Shown here piece by piece: positions 24,036 through 32,755 of a stretch of DNA of 45,691 nt (position 1 is its first letter; every line of letters starts with the position of its first letter). The DNA lies in NCBI GenBank assembly GCA_048498995.1, contig JBEHWX010000042.1, forward strand, positions 1 through 45,691, in the 5' to 3' direction. The notes under the pieces are model-generated. The model saw only the letters and a program-made list of their open reading frames with translations, ran no database searches and was not told the DNA's origin. The position numbers and the translations under genes were made by a program. Origin of the DNA: JBEHWX01 sp048498995. Its GTDB lineage: Bacteria; Bacteroidota; Ignavibacteria; OLB7.

Positions 24036-26138
24036 TTATTTGACGAGCACCAGCCTGTAGATGCTCCTGCGCGCCGGGGAGGCGAGGATCACGTGATAGG
24101 TGCCGGAGGGGATACCGGTCGCGTCCCAGACCAGTTGATGCTCGCCGACCGGCAGGCGCTCGCGATCGAGAAGGCGCGCCACGATCCGCTCCTCGAGGTC
24201 GACGACGGTCAGCGAGGTCTCGCCATCCTCCACCGTCTCGAAGCTGATCGTGGTGGAGGGATTGAAGGGATTCGGCGCCGCGAACTTCACCCCGAAGTCG
24301 CCGTCGCCGAACACGCGACGGTCGCTGCAGGTGGTCAGCAGGAACCGGCCGTCGCGGCGGTCGACCACCACGTCGCCATCGGTCCAGTAGAGGGTATCCA
24401 GATGGAGGCGCGTGGCCGAGGAGTCGCCGGCGAGGACGAGGAGATCGAAGTAGGCGAGCGTGTCCGGGGCCGTCGGCACCGGCGCGTTCCGGATCTGGAA
24501 GGTCACCACGCGGTCATTCCCCTGCGTCGAGGTGGAGAACTTCGCGGTCCCGCTCCGTGCCGCGGCCGGATCGTCGTCGTAGCGGGCGCGGACGCCGAGG
24601 AGCATCAGCATCCTGCGGTTGAACCGGAGGAGGCCGCGGAAGGTGGTCGACTCCGACTCCCGGAGCAGGGTGGACTTGTCGAGCAGCAGCGGCAGGGTGA
24701 TCCGATCCCCCGGCACGCCGGAGACATCCGGCAGCATCATCGTCGCGGCGCCGACCGGCACCAGCTTGCCGTTGCCGATCAGCGCCACGGTGACCGAGTC
24801 GCGGCAGGGAGTGCCGTAGTAGATCGTCATCGGCGCGCGGGCGCGGTTGGAGTCGGCCGGCGTGAAGCGGATCCGGAAGGTGATCGTCCCCGACGGGGGA
24901 ACATCGGCCGGGAGCGTGACGCCGGTGCAGGTGAAGGGGGCCTCGGTGGCCACCGAATCGACGCGGAGCGTCCGCGAGCCGGTATTGGTCAGCACCATGT
25001 CCTGCGCGGAGAAGAGCCCGACGGCCACCCGTCCGAGATCGAACTTGACCGGCGCGTCGAGAAACTGCCGCGACACCACCCCCATCAGCGTGACCGGCAC
25101 GGAGGGCTTGGCCGAGTCGGAGGTGATCACCGAGACCTGGGCGGTGTTGAGCCCGTCGTGATTGGAGCGGGTCGGCATGAACCGGTACGGCACGTTCAGC
25201 GAGCGCCCCGGCTCGATCGTGACCGGAAAGGTCAGCGGCGTCACCTGCTGGAACGCGCCGGGATCATTCCCCCTGATCGGCAGATCCACCACCTGGAGCG
25301 ACGCGCTCCCCATGTTCTGCACCTCCAGCTCCTTCACCTCCTCCTCGCAGAGATACTTCGTCCCGTAATCGAGCGTGTCGGCATTCAGGCGGACGCTGGA
25401 GCGGATGCCGAAGCCGGTGACGCGCACCGGCACCTCGCGCGGGCAGGGCTCGTCCAGCACGAAGACGAGCTCCACGGTATCCCCCCGCCCCGCAACCGGC
25501 GCGTAGGTGACATCCACGGAGGCGGACTCGCCGGGGTTGAGGGTCTTCGGCAGCGGCTTGTTCGCGATGGTGAACGGCCCTCCGGCCGGCCTGATGAACG
25601 CATCCTTCACGGTGATCTTCGCCTCGGCGCTCGTGTTGACCAGCGCGCTGGACATCGTGACCGGGAATCCGACGCTGACGCCGTTGAACTTGAGGCTGGA
25701 GACGCTGTAGCTGAGGGCGGAGCGGTGGCCGGTCATCACCACCGGGATGTTCACGCAGTTCCGGCTGTTGATCATCAGCGTGTCCACGTAATCGCCGGCC
25801 ACGCCGGGATCGAACGAGATGGTGATCGTCACCCCGGGGCCGCCGGTCGGCAGCTGCTGCGCGGTGGTCGGCGCGAGGGTGAATGCCTGGCGCTGCTGGA
25901 ACCGGACGGTGGCCAGCTCATCGGCCGGACCGGTGTTCCGAAGGAGAAACTGTCGGGTCTGCGGGCCGCTGCACTGGTAATCCGGGATGAACTCGATCTT
26001 CGCCGGGAGAGGGCTTCCGTCGAGGTTGACGAGCTCGACCTGGCAGGGATCGGCGGAGGCGGGGGTCTGCGCGCGAACGGCGATGGCCGTCGCGGCAAGA
26101 AGGATCAGGACCTGGCAGAGGGTACGGAATGTCGTCAT
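24036..26138 (-). CDS. Hydin/choice-of-anchor-type secreted protein with T9SS tail
   Basis: A 700-residue protein. The ATG at 26138 is preferred to the adjacent GTG. The signal peptide ends AVRAQ, followed by several Ig-like ASPM/SPD-2/Hydin modules with recurring patterns (ITISFDPGVAGDYVDTLMI, SVDVTYAPVAGRGD, TFRIRFTPADSNRA) and a cohesin-like region (VPGDRITLPLLLDKS). The C-terminus is a complete T9SS type A sorting domain: FAAPNPFNPSTTISF...TGIPSGTYHVILAS...IYRLVLVK. It should be exported by Sec, passed through the outer membrane by T9SS and anchored or released. The next gene encodes an OmpA-type protein, suggesting a joint cell-surface role. Confidence 0.85.
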   Translation of the reverse strand: MTTFRTLCQVLILLAATAIAVRAQTPASADPCQVELVNLDGSPLPAKIEFIPDYQCSGPQTRQFLLRNTGPADELATVRFQQRQAFTLAPTTAQQLPTGGPGVTITISFDPGVAGDYVDTLMINSRNCVNIPVVMTGHRSALSYSVSSLKFNGVSVGFPVTMSSALVNTSAEAKITVKDAFIRPAGGPFTIANKPLPKTLNPGESASVDVTYAPVAGRGDTVELVFVLDEPCPREVPVRVTGFGIRSSVRLNADTLDYGTKYLCEEEVKELEVQNMGSASLQVVDLPIRGNDPGAFQQVTPLTFPVTIEPGRSLNVPYRFMPTRSNHDGLNTAQVSVITSDSAKPSVPVTLMGVVSRQFLDAPVKFDLGRVAVGLFSAQDMVLTNTGSRTLRVDSVATEAPFTCTGVTLPADVPPSGTITFRIRFTPADSNRARAPMTIYYGTPCRDSVTVALIGNGKLVPVGAATMMLPDVSGVPGDRITLPLLLDKSTLLRESESTTFRGLLRFNRRMLMLLGVRARYDDDPAAARSGTAKFSTSTQGNDRVVTFQIRNAPVPTAPDTLAYFDLLVLAGDSSATRLHLDTLYWTDGDVVVDRRDGRFLLTTCSDRRVFGDGDFGVKFAAPNPFNPSTTISFETVEDGETSLTVVDLEERIVARLLDRERLPVGEHQLVWDATGIPSGTYHVILASPARRSIYRLVLVK

Positions 26139-26476
26139 CACCGCTCGATGAAAAGGTGAGCCAGCCTCCTGGAAAGGCCGTGGAATGCGCGGTACCCGCG
26201 GGCGACGATGGGAGCGAGGCTGGGGAGACGAAGGAGAGCTTCGTCCGGAGCACGACCGTTCGGTACGGAATGGGATACGGGAGCGCCGCTACCCGGGCCT
26301 GTCGGTGGATGGACCGCGCTCCTCCGGAATCCGGGGGCGTGCGTCACCGAGGCATGGGCGCGGCTCGCGGGGAGTGTCGTGCGAGCTGTGCGTCGCGCGG
26401 AGGCTCGATTGGACCTTGGCGCCCAAAATAGTACAAAACGGGGATGATGCGAAGATGAGGCGGGTGGGGCCGGTCG
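26139..26476. other. Spacer with no recognised gene
   Basis: Should contain the promoter of the T9SS/OmpA pair. A low-GC patch (CCCAAAATAGTACAAAACGG, about 26423-26442) stands out but no promoter boxes are called. Confidence 0.4.
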
Positions 26477-26504
26477 CGCGGGCCGCCCCTGGGAGCGGCC
26501 CGCG
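26477..26504 (-). terminator. GC-rich hairpin after bshC
   Basis: Perfect 10-bp stem CGCGGGCCGC / GCGGCCCGCG with an 8-nt loop, 20 bp past the bshC stop. There is no T-tract, so termination is plausible but not assured. Confidence 0.45.
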
Positions 26505-26523
26505 CCGGCGGACTGTCGGCGGG

Positions 26524-28158
26524 TCAGATCTCGATCATCTGGAGATGCCCCGGGCGGATGTCGATCGCGGCCAGGGCGGCGCGGAAGCGCTCGATGCCGA
26601 ATTTATCGACGAAATAGAGAGGATTGAGCACCCGCTCCTGGAGCTGCCCCTGCGGCAGCAGCAGCGTTCTGGCGCTCTCCAGCCGGTCGATCTCCGTCTG
26701 GTGCTTCCTCTTGAGCGCGGCGCGCAGCCGCTTGGCGAAATCCTCCACCCCCTTCTGGGCATTGGCCGCGGTGGCGCCGAGCGCCTTTTCGAGGGTCGGG
26801 TCGATCCGGCCAACCAGGGCATCGAACCGCCCCAGCAGCGCGCGCAGCTCTCCGGCAACCTCCCGCTCCGTCGCCTCCACCCTCTCCTCCAGCTCGCCGT
26901 CGGTGAAGATCGGCGCCGCCTCGAAGCCCTCGGCGAGGAATTCCTCCACCGAGACCGGGAGCCCGTCGAGCACACGCTTCGCCTTCGGCTCCACCAGCAT
27001 CACGAACGGACGCGGGGCGGAGGCCGGCATCCGCATGCCGAACAGCTCGTACGCGTCGCGAAGCTGGCCGAGATACGCCAGCTCGCTCGGCCCTCCCAGG
27101 TAGATCGCGGTCGGGAAGATCGCGTCCTGAACGATCGGACGGAGGACGACGTTCGGCGAGAAGCGCTCCGGCGCCGTCCGGGCCAGCTCCACCGCCTCGG
27201 CGGTGGTCATCCGGCCATCGGTGCCGCGGATCGCGTAGCCGCCGTCGACCGGCTCCAGCCCACGACGCTCCTCGCGGTGGGTCAGAAAGAGCGCCCCCGG
27301 CTTCGGGGAGATCGGCACCTGAGCCCCACGCTCCTTCAACGCCTCGGTCCTCCGGGTCACCGCCTCGAAGAGCGGGGTCGGATCGGCCGCCTCGCGCGCG
27401 AAGATGTCCGAGGCCAGGCGCTTCAGCCCCGCGTTGCGGGAGGAGGCGAGCACGATCGGGGTCTCCCCGGCCAGCGCGTAGAAGGCGCGGGCGAAGCCGT
27501 CGGCGAGGGTCTCCCCCTCCCGGCCGTAGGCATCCTCCACCAGCGCGAGCGTGGCCTCGGTGAAATCGGTCGGCAGAAGCGCCTCGCGGAGCGTGGCCAG
27601 CAGCGCGTCGAGGCCGGCGCGGCTCACCCGGCGGTCGCCGACGTGGCGCGGGCTCCGGTCCTCGTCGTCATACCGGATCGTGGTGAACGCGCCGGACGTA
27701 TCGAGCAGGCCGATGGCGCGCGCCTCGTCGAAATCGTGATCGTCCGCCTCGATCCAGAAGACCGGCACGAAGCGGGCCTCGGGGAAGCGGGCGGCGAGCT
27801 TCTCGCAGGCGGCGGCGGCACCGAGGGCCTTGTAGAGGGTGTAGAGGGGGCCGGTGGCGATCCCCGCCTGCTGGCCGGTCACCACGGCGTAGACATCCTC
27901 CCCCTCCAGAAGCCGGGCCGCCTCGATGGCCGGCACGGGAGCTCCCCAACGCTCCAGATCCTCCAGGAGCGCGCCGACCAGCGCCGCGCGATGCTCCGGG
28001 GTGAACCGGTCGAGCGGCCTGAGACCGGCGAGGGTCTCGATCGGATCGTTCAACAGGGCACCCTCCTCCGGAGCGTGGGCGGAGAGGAGCTTGGGGTAGG
28101 CCGCGAGCAGCTCGAGCGGCAACGTTCTGACGGTATCGGTCGGCGAGGAGATCTCCAT
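26524..28158 (-). CDS. bshC: BshC, bacillithiol cysteine-adding enzyme
   Basis: A 544-residue protein matching BshC, which adds cysteine to glucosaminyl-malate in the last step of bacillithiol synthesis. The family signatures are present: VVTGQQAGIATGPLYTLYK (about 92-110) and PVFWIEADDHDFDEA (about 133-147). A C-terminal coiled-coil region (AALKRKHQTEIDRLESARTL) and the final PLYFVDKFG stretch are also typical. Length is usual for the family. Bacillithiol is the main low-molecular-weight thiol of many Bacteroidota and Firmicutes. It lies 95 bp after nth and is probably co-transcribed. The ATG at 28158 lacks a strong ribosome site. Confidence 0.93.
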   Translation of the reverse strand: MEISSPTDTVRTLPLELLAAYPKLLSAHAPEEGALLNDPIETLAGLRPLDRFTPEHRAALVGALLEDLERWGAPVPAIEAARLLEGEDVYAVVTGQQAGIATGPLYTLYKALGAAAACEKLAARFPEARFVPVFWIEADDHDFDEARAIGLLDTSGAFTTIRYDDEDRSPRHVGDRRVSRAGLDALLATLREALLPTDFTEATLALVEDAYGREGETLADGFARAFYALAGETPIVLASSRNAGLKRLASDIFAREAADPTPLFEAVTRRTEALKERGAQVPISPKPGALFLTHREERRGLEPVDGGYAIRGTDGRMTTAEAVELARTAPERFSPNVVLRPIVQDAIFPTAIYLGGPSELAYLGQLRDAYELFGMRMPASAPRPFVMLVEPKAKRVLDGLPVSVEEFLAEGFEAAPIFTDGELEERVEATEREVAGELRALLGRFDALVGRIDPTLEKALGATAANAQKGVEDFAKRLRAALKRKHQTEIDRLESARTLLLPQGQLQERVLNPLYFVDKFGIERFRAALAAIDIRPGHLQMIEI

Positions 28159-28253
28159 GGGCCGGTTCTCTTACGGTTGTTGAAGTCGTCGGGGAGCGCG
28201 CGGCGCGGCGTCAGGGGAGGGATGAGTCCTCACCCGACGGCTCGGGGGACGGG

Positions 28254-29027
28254 TTACCGTCCCTTCCGCGGGGCGCGGATGATATCCAGCAGCACCAGGT
28301 CGCCGCTGGCGGGGCGTGGCCCCTTCAGCCCCGCACGCGCGAACTCCTCCTTCGACTCCCACTGGCAGAGATCGTAGAGGGGACATTCGAAACAGTGCGG
28401 GCGCTGCGATTTACAGATCTGCCGGCCGAAACGGATCATCCCGACGTGGAAGTCCTTCCCCTTCCCTTTCGGGATGAGCGGACGGAGGTCGTGGAACGTT
28501 TTGTCCGGCGTCGTGGTCTTGACGATACCGAGGCGATTGGCGACGCGATGGATGTGCGTGTCGACGGCGCAGAGATCGCGATCGAGGGAGAACATGAGCA
28601 CGCAGGCGGCGGTCTTCAGCCCCACCCCTTTCAGGGAGGTGAGCTCGGTCAGAAGCTCGTCGTCCCCGATGCCGGCAAAGGCATCGAGCTCGAAGCCGCC
28701 ATGGCGCTCGCGGATCTCCCGGAGGGCGTTGATGATGGTGGCCGACTTCTGATCGGCCAGTCCTCCGGAGCGGATCACCTCGGCCAGCTCTTCCCTCGGC
28801 GCGTCGGCCACATCCTCCCAGCCGGCATAGGTGGCCCTGAGCTGGAGATAGGCGCGATGGCTGTTGACGTCCGAGGTATTCTGGGAGAGGATGGTGGCTA
28901 CGAGCGCGTCCACCGGGCCGGCCTCGGCATCATTGCTCGAATCCCGCCGCGCGAACGGGCGGAGCAGCCGGAAGATCTCGGCCGTCCGCTGCTTGAGCTC
29001 CTTGAAGTCGGAAGAGTTGTTCCTCAC
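28254..29027 (-). CDS. nth: Endonuclease III-type DNA glycosylase/AP lyase
   Basis: A 257-residue HhH-GPD protein that removes oxidised pyrimidines and nicks abasic DNA. The helix-hairpin-helix LKGVGLKTA holds the catalytic Lys (K138), and the catalytic Asp is in VDTHIHR (D156). A 4Fe-4S cluster loop is complete: C205-x6-C212-x2-C215-x5-C221. The start codon is GTG at 29027; no in-frame ATG exists before the core. The C-terminus after the cluster (about 35 residues) is longer than in E. coli Nth. It is the first gene of the nth-bshC pair and reads away from a gene-free region. Confidence 0.92.
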   Translation of the reverse strand: MRNNSSDFKELKQRTAEIFRLLRPFARRDSSNDAEAGPVDALVATILSQNTSDVNSHRAYLQLRATYAGWEDVADAPREELAEVIRSGGLADQKSATIINALREIRERHGGFELDAFAGIGDDELLTELTSLKGVGLKTAACVLMFSLDRDLCAVDTHIHRVANRLGIVKTTTPDKTFHDLRPLIPKGKGKDFHVGMIRFGRQICKSQRPHCFECPLYDLCQWESKEEFARAGLKGPRPASGDLVLLDIIRAPRKGR

Positions 29028-29099
29028 GCCGGAATCGATCGATTGAATGCTGGTCAGGAGCGGTCACCGACGACTGACGGCGGACCGTAGTGCAATCGG

Positions 29100-29400
29100 G
29101 GCGCAAGATAGCGAGCCGGGGAGGATGGAGCGGTCCGGAGAGGCGCGGGAGAACCGGATGTCGAAGGAGAACCGGGGGGACGTAAGAAGCGAGAAGCGAC
29201 GGGAGCCGAGGGATCAGTGGTCGGGAAGATCGGGTATCGAGAGGAAGGGAAGGCGGAAGAAGTCGAGGAAGCGGGAGCCGGGAAGATCGGATCTCGAGAG
29301 GAGCGGAAGCGAGGAGAGCCGAGAAATCAGGGAATCGAGAGGATCGGGAAACGGGAGAGCAACAGGAGGAGATACGGGTAAAGATGGAGCGGACGACGAA
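29100..29400. other. Polypurine tract
   Basis: About 300 bp in which the plus strand is overwhelmingly A and G, built from loose repeats of GGGAAGATCGG, GAGAGGA and GGGAGCCG words. Both strands have open frames here (Arg/Glu/Ser-rich or Pro/Ser/Leu-rich), as expected of such composition, but neither looks like a real protein. It could form triplex or R-loop structures. Confidence 0.6.
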
Positions 29401-29424
29401 GCGGAAACGAATGGAACTGCCTAA

Positions 29425-29480
29425 AAATGAGATGCCCCTTGACGCCACCACACGTCAAGGGGCATTCCCCTATCTCATTT
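29425..29480. terminator. Strong two-part stem-loop
   Basis: A perfect inner 13-bp stem (ATGCCCCTTGACG at 29432-29444 with CGTCAAGGGGCAT at 29453-29465) is extended by AAATGAGA (29425-29432) pairing with TCTCATTT (29473-29480). The plus strand continues GTTTCACC and the minus strand side has an A-run, so it may work in both directions. No complete gene ends just before it on either strand. Confidence 0.6.
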
Positions 29481-30006
29481 GTTTCACCACCACAACGAAA
29501 GGAGTATATATGAGAGAGAGGTCCTGACGGTCCTATACTGTCCCCATTTGTATAGATCCATCAGAGAGAGGTTTTCTAACGATCTCGAACGACCTGGCGC
29601 TGCCTTTCGGCGCTGCCGTCTGGCCGTAAGAGATACCCGTTGTCAAAGCACTGTGCAAACATACGGCATGATCGGAGCGGATGCAAGCGTTCTTTTTACT
29701 ATCTAGTAAAGTAATCCGGTTACCGCCGTGATTTCAACCGCATTGTCAAAGAACACGCAAACAGCCACAGCATCGTAGACGGCGCCGGAGCGCGACAGAT
29801 TGCAGCCCGACGAAAAAACTCCGGAATTTTCCTGAAAAAGCCGCGAATTCACACCAAATCCGGCATTCCATCGACATCGAGGATGCGTAGGCCGCCGATG
29901 CTATCCCCTCGCCCGGGGGCCGAACCATCCGGGTCCACATCCCCGAAACGCGAAATTCGCCCCGCATGCCGCATTCTCCAATTGAACACTCTCCAATTAG
30001 AGAATA
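29481..30006. other. Low-GC gene-free region with a five-codon mini-ORF
   Basis: AAAGGAG (29498-29504) is followed at good spacing by ATG at 29510 and a five-codon frame MRERS ending in TGA (29525-29527). AGAGAGAGGT recurs 50 bp later. The rest holds no recognised gene, and the stretch has visibly lower GC than its flanks. Near the end, CTCTCCAATT-type words repeat just past the rnc stop. Confidence 0.4.
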
Positions 30007-30930
30007 TCAGGACACCTCGATCTGCATCTTGTCGACCGCCTCGGCGGCGGCCTGCTGCTCGGCCTCCTTCTTGCTCCGCCCGCGCCCTTCCCCCTTCACC
30101 TCATCGGCCACCAGCACCTGAACGGTAAAGATCCGCTCGTGATCCGGTCCCTCCTCCTTCACCACCGAATAGCGGGGAACGCCGAGCCCGTGCGCCTGCA
30201 TGTACTCCAGGAGGATGCTCTTGAAGTTCTCGTCGATGTAGAGAATCTTCTCGAACATCTCCGGCGTCAGGAGCGTCCGGGCCAGGAACTCCTTCACCGG
30301 CTGGAGCCGGGAGCCGGAATCGAGGTAGATGGCGGCGATGATCGCCTCGAACGCGTCGGCCAGGAGGGAATCGTTCCCCTGTTCGAGCGACTGCTCGGCC
30401 GAGGCGTTCAGCAGAATCACATCCTCCAGCTTCAGCGCCCGGGCGCAGAGCGTGAGCGCCTTCCGGTTGACCAGCCGGCTCCGCAGCTTGGTCAGCTCCC
30501 CTTCCTGGATATCGACGTAGCGATGGAAGAGGAACTCCCCGATCAGCATGTTGAGGATCGAGTCCCCGAGGAACTCCAGCCGCTCGTTGCTGACCAGCTT
30601 GGCATCGCCGGCCACCTGGAGATAGCTCCGGTGGACGAGCGCCTGCTCGAAGTAGCCGGGATTCGCGATCCGGTAGCCGAGCCCCTCCTCCAGCATCCGA
30701 AGCGCCTCGGCATCGAGGAGATTCCGGCTGAGGAAATACGCCTGCTCGGGCTGAGGGGCGAAGACCGTCGCGGCCGATGAGGGAGCATTGCTCTGCTGCC
30801 GGCCGAAAAGCTTGCTGACCAGTTGCCGGATCACCGTACGTGACGTACCCAAAGGTCTACCAATCACAGACTCAAACGCGAATTTGTCGGGCTGTCGAAG
30901 AGGAGTCGGGAAAGGACCGGCCCAGGCCAC
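30007..30930 (-). CDS. rnc: Ribonuclease III
   Basis: Double-strand-specific endoribonuclease that matures rRNA and structured RNAs. The catalytic signature NERLEFLGDSILN lies at 115-127 (in this start), the second acidic region is DAFEAIIAAIYLD, and a double-stranded RNA-binding domain occupies about 230-305 (GRGRSKKEAEQQAAAEAVDK). The GTG at 30930 gives 307 residues, longer than usual; internal GTG codons at residues 22 or 33 are equally possible and would give about 275-286. It lies 60 bp after fabF, and an acpP-fabF-rnc order is conserved in this phylum and others. Confidence 0.93.
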   Translation of the reverse strand: MAWAGPFPTPLRQPDKFAFESVIGRPLGTSRTVIRQLVSKLFGRQQSNAPSSAATVFAPQPEQAYFLSRNLLDAEALRMLEEGLGYRIANPGYFEQALVHRSYLQVAGDAKLVSNERLEFLGDSILNMLIGEFLFHRYVDIQEGELTKLRSRLVNRKALTLCARALKLEDVILLNASAEQSLEQGNDSLLADAFEAIIAAIYLDSGSRLQPVKEFLARTLLTPEMFEKILYIDENFKSILLEYMQAHGLGVPRYSVVKEEGPDHERIFTVQVLVADEVKGEGRGRSKKEAEQQAAAEAVDKMQIEVS

Positions 30931-30990
30931 CGGAACGGAGATCGACGCCGGATTCCCCGGCCGTCGGAATCTCCACCGGGCGTGGCGCGA

Positions 30991-32247
30991 TCATCCCTCG
31001 AATTTCGTGAAACAGATCGTGGCGTTGTGCCCGCCGAACCCGAACGTGTTCGACAGGGCCACGCGAACATCCGCCTGGCGCGCCTGGTTCGGCACGAAGT
31101 CGATATCCACCGCCGGATCCGGCGTCCGGTTGTTGATCGTCGGATGGATCACGCCGTTCTGGATCGTCAGCAGGGTGGCGATCGCCTCGACGGCGCCGGC
31201 GGCGCCGAGAAGGTGGCCGGTCATCGACTTGGTGGCGCTCACCCGCAGCTTGTAGGCGTGCTCGCCGAACGCGGTCTTGATCGCCTCCACCTCGGCGATG
31301 TCGCCGAGCGGGGTCGAGGTGCCATGCACGTTGATGTAGTCGACGTCATTCATCGCCAGGCCGGCATCGGCGATCGCGCGGCGCATCGAGCGGACCGCTC
31401 CCTCGCCGCCGGGGGCCGGCGCGGTCAGGTGATAGGCGTCGGCGGTCAGCCCCACGCCGGCAAGCTCGCCGTAGATGCGGGCGCCGCGCTTCTGGGCATG
31501 CTCGAGCGACTCGAGAACGAGCGCTCCGGCCCCCTCGCCGAGCACGAAGCCGTCACGACGCTGGTCGAACGGGCAGCTGGCGGTCTCGGGGGAATCATTC
31601 TGGGTCGACAGCGCCTTCATCGCGTTGAAGCCGCCGATCGACATCGGGGTTACCACCGCCTCGGAGCCGCCGGTGACCATCATGTCGGCGTCGCCACGCT
31701 GGATCAGCATGAAGGCGTCGGCGATGGCGTGGCTGCTGGTGGCGCAGGCGGAAGTGGTCGCGTAGTTCGGACCCTTCAGGTTGTAGCGCATCGAGATCAT
31801 CCCGGCGGCGATGTTCGAGATGAGCATCGGGATGAAGAAGGGGCTGATCCGATGCGGGCCACCGGTCTCGAACAGGGTCGTCTGCTGGTGATGGTAGGTC
31901 CACATGCCGCCGATGCCGGAGCCGAAGACGACGCCGGAGAGCTCCGGATCGATCAGCTCGGCGGTGAGGCCGGCGTCGGCCATCGCCTCGTTGGCGGCGA
32001 CCAGGGCGAACTGCGTGAACAGGTCGGTCCGATTGGCGGTCTTCCGATCCAGCCGCGCCACCGGATCGAAGCCCTTCACCTCGCAGGCGAACTTGGTATC
32101 GTAATCGGAGGCGTCGAAGCGGGTGATGTAGGCCGCCCCGCTCTTGCCCTGGAGCAGCGCGTCCCAGAGCTCCGGGCGGGAATTACCAATCGGAGTGACG
32201 GCCCCCATGCCGGTGACCACCACCCTGCGACGTGCGGATCTCTCCAT
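30991..32247 (-). CDS. fabF: 3-oxoacyl-ACP synthase II
   Basis: Condensing enzyme that elongates acyl-ACP with malonyl-ACP. All 418 residues match the family. The Cys-His-His triad is visible: C168 (TTSACATSSH), H308 (NVHGTSTPLGD) and H345 (MTGHLLGAAG), with K340 (SATKS). The C-terminal NTFGFGGHNAT is typical. It follows acpP by 143 bp, a spacer that contains a hairpin, and is followed by rnc. Confidence 0.96.
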   Translation of the reverse strand: MERSARRRVVVTGMGAVTPIGNSRPELWDALLQGKSGAAYITRFDASDYDTKFACEVKGFDPVARLDRKTANRTDLFTQFALVAANEAMADAGLTAELIDPELSGVVFGSGIGGMWTYHHQQTTLFETGGPHRISPFFIPMLISNIAAGMISMRYNLKGPNYATTSACATSSHAIADAFMLIQRGDADMMVTGGSEAVVTPMSIGGFNAMKALSTQNDSPETASCPFDQRRDGFVLGEGAGALVLESLEHAQKRGARIYGELAGVGLTADAYHLTAPAPGGEGAVRSMRRAIADAGLAMNDVDYINVHGTSTPLGDIAEVEAIKTAFGEHAYKLRVSATKSMTGHLLGAAGAVEAIATLLTIQNGVIHPTINNRTPDPAVDIDFVPNQARQADVRVALSNTFGFGGHNATICFTKFEG

Positions 32248-32288
32248 GAGCTAGCAGTAGGTTCCTGAATCGGTCGTTGCGAAGTAAG

Positions 32289-32324
32289 GCCCGGTCCCGA
32301 GCGCCTGAGGCGTCGAGACCGGGC
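32289..32324 (-). terminator. Intercistronic hairpin between acpP and fabF
   Basis: GCCCGGTC (32289-32296) pairs with GACCGGGC (32317-32324), with further inner pairing GCGCC/GGCG. There is no T-tract. It could cause partial termination or protect acpP mRNA, fitting the high demand for ACP. Confidence 0.45.
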
Positions 32325-32390
32325 TGGAAGTGGTTGCCTGCCCCCGGCCGGCCAAGCATGCCGGCAACCGGAGGGCACCATCGGTGGGAA

Positions 32391-32639
32391 TTACGCCGTC
32401 GCCTCGGTCTTGCTCTTCAGGTAGCTGACGGCGTCGCCGACGGTCTGGATCTTCTCGGCGTCGGAGTCATCGATGGTGACGTTGAACGCCTTCTCGAACT
32501 CCATGATCAGCTCGACGGTGTCGAGCGAGTCGGCGCCGAGATCGTTGATGAACGAAGCGCCCGGGGAGATCTGCGTCTCCTCGACACCGAGCTTGTTGAC
32601 GATGATTTCCTTGACTTTCGACTCGATATCCGATGCCAT
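32391..32639 (-). CDS. acpP: Acyl carrier protein
   Basis: An 82-residue acidic four-helix protein. The phosphopantetheine attachment Ser is S38 in GADSLDTVEL. A GGAGA site precedes the ATG. It sits between fabG and fabF as in most bacteria. Confidence 0.97.
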   Translation of the reverse strand: MASDIESKVKEIIVNKLGVEETQISPGASFINDLGADSLDTVELIMEFEKAFNVTIDDSDAEKIQTVGDAVSYLKSKTEATA

Positions 32640-32755
32640 TTCGTATCTCCGAATGAAAGGGTCCGAAGTATGTAGAATTGAAGTGAACTCAAAAACAGCG
32701 AAACCGTCGGCGGGCTCTCACCCGAAGCGAGCTCCGGGGCTTCCGCCGGCGGGAA

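Noticed and set aside
29047..29424. Arg/Glu/Ser-rich 125-residue open frame (and a Pro/Ser/Leu-rich one opposite)
   Set aside because: Both follow from the polypurine composition; no ribosome site, no domain and no fitting neighbour.
29479..29706. 75-residue open frame after the stem-loop
   Set aside because: It begins inside the hairpin arm, has no ribosome site and shows no recognisable protein pattern.
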